Source: an uncultured Clostridium sp.
GTDB taxonomy: Bacteria > Bacillota > Clostridia > Lachnospirales > Lachnospiraceae
Direction: 5' to 3'
Length of the DNA stretch: 6,581 bases
Assembly: GCA_905192625.1 (NCBI GenBank)
Contig: CAJJLI010000120.1
Location: 1 to 6,581, forward strand
Shown: piece by piece, positions 1 to 6,527 of the stretch
Numbering within the stretch: position 1 is the stretch's first letter
Layout: each line of letters starts with the position of its first letter
Translations under genes and position numbers: made by a program
Notes under the pieces: generated by a model
What the model saw: the letters and a program-made list of their open reading frames with translations, nothing else
Told to the model about the DNA's origin: nothing
Databases searched by the model: none

Positions 1-55
1 TATAGAATTATCTTCACATCTAATCTTTCTTATGATATAGAATTATCTTCACATC
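1..55. repeat. 20-bp direct repeat at the 3' end of kdpE
   Basis: Positions 1-20 and 36-55 are identical over 20 bp, with a 35-bp period. The copy at 36-55 encodes the last residues of KdpE (CEDNSI). The copy at 1-20 lies just beyond the kdpE stop codon and in a different frame, so it does not extend the protein. The 15-16 bp between the copies are unrelated to the sequence following the second copy. This looks like a short local duplication; the left copy touches the window edge and may be longer. No function is evident. Confidence 0.85.
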
Positions 56-746
56 GCAACATACGGTATCCTACTCCAACATGTGTTTGTATATACTTTG
101 GCGATGAAGTATCCTCCTCAATTTTTTTACGTAAGGTGGCCATAAAAACACGCAGTGAGGGAATATCGCTATCAAGGCTTGTTCCCCATACTTCCTTTAA
201 AATATATTTATGTGTTAGAACCTTTCCTATATTTCTTGCCAACAAACAGATCAATTTATATTCAATTGGCGTTAAGTGCATCTCTACCTCATCAATAAAA
301 ACACAGCCTGACACATAATCAATTTTTAATCCACCATTTACGAATACCGAGTTTTCTTCACTAGCAATCCCATTATTATAATGAATTCTTCTTAACGTAA
401 CACGAAGCCTAGCAAGTAGTTCTTGCACACTAAATGGCTTTGTCAAATAATCATCAGCACCAGCGTCAAGTGCGTCTATTTTATCACGATCCTCACTTCT
501 TGCACTAATTACTATGATCGGTATGTTTGACCATGAACGGATCTTTTTAATTATTTCAACGCCGTCCATGTCTGGTAGTCCCAGATCCAATAAAATAATA
601 TCAGGATGCTGAGATACTGCCTCTAAAATAGCTTGTCTACCATTCACAGCGGTATGAAATTTATAGTCTTGAGTTTCTAATGTTGTTGTAATCAAGTTCT
701 TAATTGCATGATCATCTTCTACAACAAGTATTACTGGCTTATTCAT
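30..746 (-). CDS. kdpE: KdpE, OmpR/PhoB-family response regulator of K+ transport
   Basis: This 238-residue cytoplasmic DNA-binding regulator is expected to be phosphorylated by KdpD and to activate the kdpFABC K+-ATPase genes. The receiver domain spans about residues 4-118, with acidic pocket E10/D11, phospho-acceptor D54 (LLDLGLPD), S81 (ISAR) and K103 (TKPF). A winged-helix domain follows at about 133-230, with LTPIEYKLICLLA, the recognition-helix region SLRVFMATLRKKIE and the terminal GVGYRM hairpin. The start at 746 is chosen because AGAGGAGG lies 9 bases upstream; the frame is open to 794, but that part lies inside kdpD. The start overlaps the kdpD stop by 8 bp, implying translational coupling. 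About eight residues (RCEDNSIS) follow GYRML, a short tail lying in a locally duplicated segment. The family assignment is firm. The name kdpE rests on the pairing with KdpD. Confidence 0.95.
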   Translation of the reverse strand: MNKPVILVVEDDHAIKNLITTTLETQDYKFHTAVNGRQAILEAVSQHPDIILLDLGLPDMDGVEIIKKIRSWSNIPIIVISARSEDRDKIDALDAGADDYLTKPFSVQELLARLRVTLRRIHYNNGIASEENSVFVNGGLKIDYVSGCVFIDEVEMHLTPIEYKLICLLARNIGKVLTHKYILKEVWGTSLDSDIPSLRVFMATLRKKIEEDTSSPKYIQTHVGVGYRMLRCEDNSIS

Positions 747-3438
747 GTAAAATAACCTCCTCTGCCTGCAATGTAAAACGGAAAATAGCTCCACTCGGTG
801 TATTATCTTTTACTGAAATCGTTCCTCCGTGGGCGACGATAATAGATTTACAAAGTGCAAGGCCAAGGCCGAGCCCCCTTCTACTATCACCAATTCCATC
901 ATTTGCAGTATAGAACATTTCAAAAAGATTACCTTTGGCTTCATCACTTATTCCATTCCCATTATCCGCTATTTCAACGGTAACGATGCTATTTTGTTTT
1001 TTTACTGATACAACAATCGTAGAGCCTGCCGGAGTATATTTAATTGCGTTATCAACGATGTTAATAATTACTTGAATTATTAACCGAGCATCCATTCTAG
1101 CCATAATAAAGTCGTCCACGGGCTCTACTTTAATCGTATGTTCCTCACGTCTGCGATTGACATGTCGTAATGCTTCTGACACTACCTCTGACATTAGTTC
1201 TGCTTCCATATGCAAATTCATCGTACCATCTTCAATACGCGTAACAGAAAGCAAGTTCTCTACTAAATTTATTAACCACATAGAATCATCATAAATATCT
1301 AAATATAATTTATTCTTCTTTGCATCATTTAAACTATCAGAATTACTTAATAGTACACTTGCATTCCCAGAAATTGAAGTTAAGGGTGTTCTTAAGTCAT
1401 GAGAAATTGACCTTAATAGATTTGCCCTTAGTTGCTCCTGCTGCGCACGTATTGCTTCTGCCTCTCTTGTTTTTCGCAAGTGATCCATCTCAAGAGAGAT
1501 TGCACATTCCCCCAACATAGAAATCAATAAACTATTTTCAAAGGGATCTAGTACATCCCCTTCCATAACAATCCCTACAACTGCATAAACGCCCCAGTTT
1601 CCCCTAACTGCTAAATAAAGGCACTTTGCACCATGAAGTGTGTTTGTCGTTGCACCTGCATGTTTATTATTCTTAAATACCCACTCTGCCACTGTCCGTT
1701 CATTCTCTCCTGTATAAACGGAGTCATCCTCTATTAAATAATTTTTATGAAATACTTGCGGCGTTGATAGGATGTCATTGTCTACAGTATAAAATACTAC
1801 CGTTTTATCCAGTAGTTTAATCAATTGTTTTGCAGTCTCACGTATGATACTGCTTCGATCTTCTGCCTTTTGCAACATTTGATTTGTTTCTAGTAATATT
1901 TCCGTTCGATATGCCATATGAACCGCTCGTTTCGCATGTACTTTTATTTTCATCGTCAAGGTTCCAGTAATAAAGGCAGCTAAAAACATTATCACAAACG
2001 TCACTGGATAACCTGTATCATACGCAGATAAGGTAAACCTTGGCTCTGTGAAGAAAAAGTTAAATACTAACACACTTAAAACAGAAGCCACTAGACTATA
2101 CACCTTATTGGTTGTGGTAATGGACGTTAATAATACACCGAGTAAATACAAGGTTATTATATTTACTTCACTAAATCCAACCTTATAAAACAGCATACCA
2201 ATTCCAGTAAAAAATGCTAAAATTGATAAAGATTTTAGGAATTCAATCCAGGAGAAGTTATAGGTAAAATTCCTTTTTTTCAATAGCGCTTTATATGGTG
2301 TACTTACCTTATCTGGAATAATATAAATATCTAAATTAGGTGCAAGCGCTGTTAAACGTTCTGCAAATGATGTCCGTGAGAAAAAATATCTTTTTTTTGT
2401 ATTTGTTCTACCAATTACAACTTTCGATACCCCGGATATTCTAGCAAATTCAGCAATCTGAAACGCAACATCGTCTCCATACACCGTTGCAACTTTTGCG
2501 CCCAATTGCTCTGCAAGTTTTATATTACTACGCAAACGCTGTTTGCTTTCCTCAGACATCTGCTCTAACTCAGGAGTTTCTACGTATAGGGCGGTAAATG
2601 TACCTTTAAAGGCATTTGCCATACGCGCTGCTGTACGAATTACCTTTGCATTAGAAGGCGAAGGAGAAATGCAATTTAAAATATGCTCTTCTGTATAATA
2701 ATCCGTTTTTAAAGAAGCCTGTTTTGCCTTTTCCGCCCTTCGATTTACACGATCTGCAGTTCTTCGTAACGCTATCTCACGCAAAGCAATTAAATTTTCT
2801 AAACTAAAAAATTGATCCAATGCTTCTTGAGATTGCTCACTTTTATATATCTTGCCTTCATTTAATCGGAGTATTAATTCCTCTGGCTCAATATCGATAA
2901 GTTCCACTTGCTCCGCATCATCAAATACAAAGTCCGGAATTCGTTCACGTACTACAACTCCTGTAATAGAAGCAACAATATCATTTAAACTTTCTAAATG
3001 TTGCACATTCACCGTTGTATAAACATCTATTCCAGCTTTTAATAGTTCTTGAATGTCTTGATAGCGTTTTAAATGACGACAATCCTCTCCATTTGTATGG
3101 GCTAATTCATCCACTAATATAATGTTAGGCTTGCGTTTCATTGCCTCATCTAAATTGAACTCCTTTAGAATAATTCCTCTGTGTTCCATTTTAATTGTTG
3201 GTAATAACTCTAAACCATCTAATAGCTTTATTGTATCTTCCCTTGTATGGGGCTCAACGTAACCAACCACAACATCCAACCCTGAATTTTTAGCAATATG
3301 AGCGGCCTGAAGCATAGCATAAGTTTTTCCAACGCCTGCAGCATAACCAAAAAAAATCTTTAGGCGTCCATATTTTTGTTCTGTATCCTCTTCCATTCTT
3401 TTTAAAAACATCTCTGGCTTTGGTCTTGTTCGCTGCAT
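739..3438 (-). CDS. kdpD: KdpD, K+/osmotic-stress sensor histidine kinase
   Basis: This 899-residue membrane histidine kinase is close to the 894 residues of Escherichia coli KdpD. It senses K+ limitation or osmotic state and phosphorylates KdpE. The N-terminal KdpD domain (about 24-235) has Walker A GYAAGVGKT at 31-39 and Walker B-like ILVDELAHTN at 107-116. A universal-stress-protein domain covers about 250-375 and contains S258-P-S260, then 20 residues, then FTALY at 281-285, the published c-di-AMP motif of Staphylococcus KdpD. Four membrane segments lie near 402-420, 425-443, 447-463 and 477-496, followed by a basic stretch (K497-R511). A GAF-like domain lies at about 525-650. The kinase core has H680 in SISHDLRTPLTSI, the N box around NIVDNAIKYTP (793-803), G1 DNGNGI (825-830) and G2 GLGLGL (855-860). 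The ATG at 3438 has GGGGAG six bases upstream. It is first in an operon with kdpE. No truncation or missing key residue is seen. Confidence 0.97.
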   Translation of the reverse strand: MQRTRPKPEMFLKRMEEDTEQKYGRLKIFFGYAAGVGKTYAMLQAAHIAKNSGLDVVVGYVEPHTREDTIKLLDGLELLPTIKMEHRGIILKEFNLDEAMKRKPNIILVDELAHTNGEDCRHLKRYQDIQELLKAGIDVYTTVNVQHLESLNDIVASITGVVVRERIPDFVFDDAEQVELIDIEPEELILRLNEGKIYKSEQSQEALDQFFSLENLIALREIALRRTADRVNRRAEKAKQASLKTDYYTEEHILNCISPSPSNAKVIRTAARMANAFKGTFTALYVETPELEQMSEESKQRLRSNIKLAEQLGAKVATVYGDDVAFQIAEFARISGVSKVVIGRTNTKKRYFFSRTSFAERLTALAPNLDIYIIPDKVSTPYKALLKKRNFTYNFSWIEFLKSLSILAFFTGIGMLFYKVGFSEVNIITLYLLGVLLTSITTTNKVYSLVASVLSVLVFNFFFTEPRFTLSAYDTGYPVTFVIMFLAAFITGTLTMKIKVHAKRAVHMAYRTEILLETNQMLQKAEDRSSIIRETAKQLIKLLDKTVVFYTVDNDILSTPQVFHKNYLIEDDSVYTGENERTVAEWVFKNNKHAGATTNTLHGAKCLYLAVRGNWGVYAVVGIVMEGDVLDPFENSLLISMLGECAISLEMDHLRKTREAEAIRAQQEQLRANLLRSISHDLRTPLTSISGNASVLLSNSDSLNDAKKNKLYLDIYDDSMWLINLVENLLSVTRIEDGTMNLHMEAELMSEVVSEALRHVNRRREEHTIKVEPVDDFIMARMDARLIIQVIINIVDNAIKYTPAGSTIVVSVKKQNSIVTVEIADNGNGISDEAKGNLFEMFYTANDGIGDSRRGLGLGLALCKSIIVAHGGTISVKDNTPSGAIFRFTLQAEEVILHE
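756..763 (-). promoter_or_regulatory. Ribosome binding site of kdpE
   Basis: On the minus strand AGAGGAGG lies 9 bases before the ATG at 746-744. It sits inside the 3' end of kdpD. This strong site decides the kdpE start in favour of the MNKPVILVVEDD methionine rather than the upstream in-frame ATG at 794, which has no comparable site. Confidence 0.85.
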
Positions 3439-3444
3439 CTTAAA

Positions 3445-3452
3445 CTCCCCTT
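3445..3452 (-). promoter_or_regulatory. Ribosome binding site of kdpD
   Basis: AAGGGGAG on the minus strand lies six bases before the kdpD ATG (3438-3436). It supports this start over the nearby internal methionines M10 and M15, which begin closer to the conserved domain. Confidence 0.75.
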
Positions 3453-3477
3453 ATGCTAATATTTCACTTATTTTAAC

Positions 3478-3501
3478 TTGATTCTTTGTAATTACAATCA
3501 A
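3478..3501 (-). promoter_or_regulatory. Small inverted repeat in the kdpD leader
   Basis: The predicted kdpD 5' untranslated region (about 3528 to 3439) contains TTGATT and AATCAA arms, 6 bp each, around a 12-base loop. Between and overlapping them lies the 10-bp palindrome TGTAATTACA (3487-3496). This could be a dyad operator or a weak RNA hairpin. The arms are A/T-rich and short, so chance is a serious alternative. It has no U-run that would make it a terminator. Confidence 0.25.
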
Positions 3502-3534
3502 TATGCAAGCTTTACTTTCTTTATTCTTACCTAT

Positions 3535-3562
3535 ATTATAGAATAAATTATTGTCATGTCAA
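3535..3562 (-). promoter_or_regulatory. Sigma-A promoter of kdpDE
   Basis: On the minus strand a perfect -35 TTGACA (3562-3557) is followed by a 16-bp spacer and a perfect -10 TATAAT (3540-3535). Transcription would begin near 3528, giving a leader of about 90 bases before kdpD. Such a near-consensus promoter implies that the two regulator genes have a substantial basal supply of transcript, independent of any kdpFABC promoter. Confidence 0.85.
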
Positions 3563-3585
3563 ACTTACTTCGCTATCTGTTCCTA

Positions 3586-3641
3586 TTATAAGTACAATAT
3601 ACCACCTAACATCTTATAAATACAATATATCATCTAACATC
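3586..3641. repeat. Tandem 28-bp repeat, two units
   Basis: Positions 3586-3613 and 3614-3641 are head-to-tail copies of a 28-bp unit beginning TTATAA and ending CTAACATC. They differ at three positions (25 of 28 match). The array lies just upstream of the kdpDE promoter -35 and could hold paired protein-binding sites, or be a simple slippage duplication. The match is long enough that chance is unlikely. No regulator can be named. Confidence 0.85.
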
Positions 3642-3645
3642 AGAT

Positions 3646-3708
3646 TTACTTTTAAACATTCACAAGTTCCCCCTATCATCAAATTACTTTTAAACATTCA
3701 CAAGTTCC
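3646..3708. repeat. Two perfect 25-bp direct repeats, 38-bp period
   Basis: Positions 3646-3670 and 3684-3708 are identical over 25 bp, beginning TTACTTTTAAAC and ending AAGTTCC. The bases before each copy are also similar (CATCAGAT and CATCAAA), so the duplicated unit was probably about 38 bp. On the minus strand the right copy encodes the last residues (EELVNV, then stop) of the decayed frame at 3690-3776; the left copy lies beyond that stop. It is distinct in sequence from the adjacent 28-bp array. Confidence 0.85.
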
Positions 3709-3776
3709 TCACAAAATACCAATAAATTTACTAGTGCGCTTTTATCTATCTATTTTTGAGCTTCATCATCAGTCAT
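3690..3776 (-). pseudogene. Possible decayed small reading frame
   Basis: On the minus strand the frame starting at the ATG 3776-3774 reads MTDDEAQK, then TAG (3752-3750), then IDKSALVNLLVFCEELVNV and TAA (3692-3690). The text after the internal stop has a protein-like composition, and one base change would restore a 28-residue product. No Shine-Dalgarno sequence precedes the ATG. I do not recognise the peptide. It may be the relic of a small gene, the tail of a lost larger gene, or a coincidence in A/T-rich DNA. Confidence is low. Confidence 0.25.
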
Positions 3777-3899
3777 TTAATTATTTCGTGGACAGTCTCA
3801 TAAGGTTAAAGCGACATTAGGGACTTTAATACAATACTTTACAACAATTTGATGCTTTGGAGCAAATTTTTATTGCTTAACATTCATTATAAAATTTTA

Positions 3900-3929
3900 A
3901 TGGCAAACCATGTATCATTGTGCTATAAT
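3900..3929 (+). promoter_or_regulatory. Extended -10 promoter of codBA
   Basis: TGCTATAAT at 3921-3929 is a perfect extended -10 element (TGnTATAAT). A -35-like ATGGCA (3900-3905; four of six match TTGACA) lies 18 bp upstream. Transcription would start near 3936 and give a leader of about 72 bases before the codB ATG. The extended -10 explains how a weak -35 could suffice. The placement also supports the 4008 start, because the longer open frame would begin upstream of this promoter. Confidence 0.65.
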
Positions 3930-3936
3930 ATCATAG
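3923..3936. promoter_or_regulatory. Near-palindrome overlapping the codB -10 and start site
   Basis: CTATAATATCATAG reads the same on the opposite strand except at one mirrored pair of positions (12 of 14 bases symmetric). It overlaps the -10 box and the predicted start site, a typical position for a repressor operator. The sequence is A/T-rich and includes the TATAAT itself, so chance symmetry is possible. No regulator is identified. Confidence 0.3.
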
Positions 3937-3994
3937 ATTTTGTCAAAATAAAGCCAGGATATGCTTATGGTATAGAGGCAACTGAGCTGTTTAT

Positions 3995-4002
3995 GGAAAG
4001 GA
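3995..4002 (+). promoter_or_regulatory. Ribosome binding site of codB
   Basis: GGAAAGGA ends five bases before the ATG at 4008. The in-frame ATG at 3993 and the TTG and ATG at 3849 and 3852 have no comparable site, so this element decides the codB start. Confidence 0.7.
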
Positions 4003-4007
4003 AAATT

Positions 4008-5264
4008 ATGAGTCAAAACATAGAAACATCAAAGAAAAATGATTCGGAATATTCACTATCAGCAGTACCGAATCAAATGAAAGTACAGGGTTTATTGTCA
4101 GTAATGGTTGTATTAGTCGGATTTACCTTCTTTACACCTAGTATGACTGCTGGAGGAACTCTTGGTGTTGGAATGAATGGAAGGGACTTTCTTCTATCCA
4201 TGCTAATTGGTAACGCTTTTCTAGGTATTTATTGTGGAATACTTAGTTATATAGGTCAAAAAACAGGTATGACACTAGATCTTTTAGCTAGGCGTTCTTT
4301 TGGTAGCTTAGGATCTTACCTTCCATCCGCATTAATTAGTATTACACAAATAGGATGGTTTGGCGTTGGCGTAGCTATGTTTGCTATTCCCGTAGCTAAA
4401 CTCACTAATATTCCTATATGGATTCTAATCTTTATTACAGGTGCTGTCATGATTAGTACCGCTTTTATGGGTATGAAAGCTTTAGCCGTTCTTGGATCTA
4501 TAGCTGTACCATTAATTGCAATTCTTGGAGTTTACTCTGTTCAATGGGGAGTGCATGAGGTTGGCGGTATCGCTAATGTATTTTCCGAAAATCCTGCAAA
4601 TCCTTTAACATTAACAACTGGTATTGCAATTGTTGCCGGTTCCTTCATTTCTGGTGGTACAGCCACACCAAACTTCACTCGCTTTGCTAAGTCACCGAAA
4701 CATGCAGTAATTGCAACCGTTGTAGCTTTTTTTGCAGGAAACTCAGTAATGATGATATTTGGTGCCGTTGGAGGTGCTGTAACTGGAGTTCCAGATATTT
4801 TTGATATATTAATTTTACAAGGTTTAGCATTACCAGCTGTTATAACACTTGGTTTAAACATATGGACAACAAACAATAACGCACTTTATACTGCTGGTCT
4901 AGGTGCATCTAACATTACGAAAATATCTATGAAACCTATGGTATTGGCAGGTGGTATTATTGGTACGTTATTAGCTCAATGGCTTTATAATAACTTCGTT
5001 GGTTTCTTAAACATTCTTAGTGGTATGATTCCTCCAGTAGGAGCCGTAGTAATCGCTCACTATTATTTGCATAAGGATGAATACGATTACGGTAAAGAAG
5101 AAAAATCTAAATTTAATATTGGCGCAGTACTAGCAGTTGTTGCTGGTTCCCTCGTTGGTATGTTTGTTACATGGGGCATTAAACCAATTAATTCATTGGT
5201 TGTTGCATTGGTAATCTTTATTATAAGTGATAGAATTATAACTAAGAAAGGATTAAGTAAATAA
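4008..5264 (+). CDS. codB: CodB, cytosine permease (NCS1 family)
   Basis: This integral membrane permease imports cytosine, probably driven by an ion gradient as in other NCS1 transporters. At 418 residues it matches the 419 of Escherichia coli CodB and, from memory of that protein, shares long conserved stretches: SMTAGGTLG (45-53), IGNAFLGIY (67-75), GWFGVGVAMFAIPV (116-129), GSFISGGT (211-218), LGLNIWTTNNNALY (281-294) and LYNNFVGFL (326-334). About twelve hydrophobic segments run from residue 27 to 409 after a short polar N-terminus (1-25). The start at 4008 follows GGAAAGGA; the frame is open back to 3849, but that extension covers the promoter, has no ribosome site and would add 53 residues foreign to the family. 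The stop lies one base before codA, so the two form an operon with matching function. Substrate specificity is inferred from similarity and from the codA pairing. Confidence 0.95.
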   Translation: MSQNIETSKKNDSEYSLSAVPNQMKVQGLLSVMVVLVGFTFFTPSMTAGGTLGVGMNGRDFLLSMLIGNAFLGIYCGILSYIGQKTGMTLDLLARRSFGSLGSYLPSALISITQIGWFGVGVAMFAIPVAKLTNIPIWILIFITGAVMISTAFMGMKALAVLGSIAVPLIAILGVYSVQWGVHEVGGIANVFSENPANPLTLTTGIAIVAGSFISGGTATPNFTRFAKSPKHAVIATVVAFFAGNSVMMIFGAVGGAVTGVPDIFDILILQGLALPAVITLGLNIWTTNNNALYTAGLGASNITKISMKPMVLAGGIIGTLLAQWLYNNFVGFLNILSGMIPPVGAVVIAHYYLHKDEYDYGKEEKSKFNIGAVLAVVAGSLVGMFVTWGIKPINSLVVALVIFIISDRIITKKGLSK

Positions 5265-5265
5265 C

Positions 5266-6501
5266 ATGTTAATTAAAAATGTATACATTGAAAATTCAAA
5301 TGAACTAACAGATATAAGAATTGAAAACGGTAAATTCCAAAAAATAGCTTCTAACTTAGCACCTATTCCTGGAGAAGAAGTAGTGGAAGGTAACGAATGT
5401 CTTGTATTACCACCTTTTATTGAAAGCCATGTTCATTTAGATACTTGCCTAACCGCTGGTGATCCAGTATGGAATATGTCAGGTACTTTATTTGAAGGTA
5501 TTGAGTGTTGGTCAAAACGTAAAGATAAATTAACAAAACAAGACGTAAAAGATCGTGCCAAAAGAGCGATTGGAATGCAAGTGTCAAACGGTATACAACA
5601 TGTACGTACTCATGTAGATGTTACAGACCCTACCTTAATCGCAATGGATGCAATGCTTGAGCTAAAAGATGAACTTAAGGACTATGTAAATATACAAGTC
5701 GTAGCCTTCCCTCAAGAAGGAATCCAAAGCTATCCCAACGGTTTACAACTTATGGAGAATGCAGTAAAAATGGGTGCTGACTGTGTTGGTGCTATTCCTC
5801 ACTTTGAATTCACAAGAGAGTATGCAGTGGAAAGTGTAAACTACTGTATGCAGCTGGCTGAAAAATATGATCGCCTTGTTGATGTTCACTGCGATGAAAT
5901 TGATGACGAGCAATCCAAAGGATTAGAAGTACTTGCCTGCAGAGCACTTGAAAGCGGTATGAAGGATCGTGTGACAGCCAGCCATACAACTGCTATGCAT
6001 AGCTATAACAACGCTTATTGTTCAAAATTATTCCGTCTTTTAAGAATGAGTGACATTAACTTTGTAAGTAATCCACTTGTAAATACTCATCTACAAGGAA
6101 GATTTGATACTTATCCTCGTCGCCGTGGTATAACTAGAGTAAAAGAACTCCTTGCAAACGGAAATAACGTATCCTTTGGTCATGATGATATTTTTGATCC
6201 ATGGTATCCACTTGGTGATGGAAATATGATCGACGTAGTTCATATGGGACTACATGTATGCCAAATGATGGGCTACGAAGAAATCTTAAATAGTTATAAA
6301 CTGATTACACATAATGCAGCTAAAACATTACACCTTGGAGATTCTTATGGAATCAAAGAAGGCAATGATGCAAGTTTCATTATCTTAAACGGTAAAGATT
6401 TTTATGAGGTAATAAATAAAAAAGCTGAAGTATTATACAATTATAATAAAGGTAAGTTAATTGCTAAGACAATACCTGCTCATAAAGAAGTTCTATTTTA
6501 A
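5266..6501 (+). CDS. codA: CodA, cytosine deaminase
   Basis: This cytosolic amidohydrolase converts cytosine to uracil and ammonia, feeding pyrimidine salvage and supplying nitrogen. The 411-residue protein has every active-site residue of Escherichia coli CodA at a constant offset of six: H55 and H57 (SHVHLD), Q150 (FPQEG), H208 and E211 (DVHCDEIDDEQS), H240 (TASHTTAMHS), and D307 with D308 (FGHDDIFDPWYPLG). The metal is bound by H55, H57, H208 and D307. The family signatures GTLFEGIE (73-80) and NGIQHVRTHVDV (108-119) point to cytosine deaminase rather than isocytosine deaminase or a dihydroorotase. The ATG lies one base after the codB stop. Its nearest Shine-Dalgarno, AGAAAGGA (5245-5252), is 13 bases upstream inside codB, long spacing that suggests translation coupled to codB. 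No terminator is seen after the stop; a group II intron begins 26 bp later. Confidence 0.97.
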   Translation: MLIKNVYIENSNELTDIRIENGKFQKIASNLAPIPGEEVVEGNECLVLPPFIESHVHLDTCLTAGDPVWNMSGTLFEGIECWSKRKDKLTKQDVKDRAKRAIGMQVSNGIQHVRTHVDVTDPTLIAMDAMLELKDELKDYVNIQVVAFPQEGIQSYPNGLQLMENAVKMGADCVGAIPHFEFTREYAVESVNYCMQLAEKYDRLVDVHCDEIDDEQSKGLEVLACRALESGMKDRVTASHTTAMHSYNNAYCSKLFRLLRMSDINFVSNPLVNTHLQGRFDTYPRRRGITRVKELLANGNNVSFGHDDIFDPWYPLGDGNMIDVVHMGLHVCQMMGYEEILNSYKLITHNAAKTLHLGDSYGIKEGNDASFIILNGKDFYEVINKKAEVLYNYNKGKLIAKTIPAHKEVLF

Positions 6502-6527
6502 AACATTCTTTCCTTTGAAAATTTTTA

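Larger units (their letters stand above)
3439..4007. other. Divergent control region between kdpDE and codBA
   Basis: This gene-poor stretch of 569 bp separates two divergently transcribed operons. From left to right it holds the kdpD leader, the kdpDE promoter (3535-3562), a tandem 28-bp repeat (3586-3641), two 25-bp repeats (3646-3708), a possible decayed small frame on the minus strand (3690-3776), an unexplained stretch (3777-3899) and the codB promoter and leader (3900-4007). I saw no tRNA, no recognised riboswitch core and no convincing intrinsic terminator. It is strongly A/T-rich. Its length and its repeats suggest it has been reshaped by small insertions or duplications. Confidence 0.7.

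Noticed and set aside
136..318. Plus-strand frame inside kdpE, and similar frames at 704-913 and 1320-1520
   Set aside because: All lie antisense to kdpE or kdpD, whose protein families are certain, and none has a plausible product.
3586..3708. CRISPR-like array
   Set aside because: There are only two copies each of two unrelated units, one array has no spacers, and no cas genes are present.
3851..3875. Intrinsic terminator (TGCT, TTGG loop, AGCA, then a T-run)
   Set aside because: The stem is only four base pairs, with a mismatch beyond it, too weak for a terminator, and no complete gene ends there.
3915..4000. Purine-type riboswitch before codB
   Set aside because: TATAAT and a nearby ATATG recall the guanine-riboswitch core, but the three-way junction and conserved loops are absent; TATAAT is better read as the -10 box.
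4541..4876. 111-codon frame on the minus strand inside codB
   Set aside because: It is antisense to a well-conserved permease, has no ribosome site and no recognisable domain; it is a shadow of codB codon usage.
6502..6527. codBA terminator between the codA stop and the intron
   Set aside because: The 26 bases are A/T-rich but contain no stem able to form a stable hairpin.
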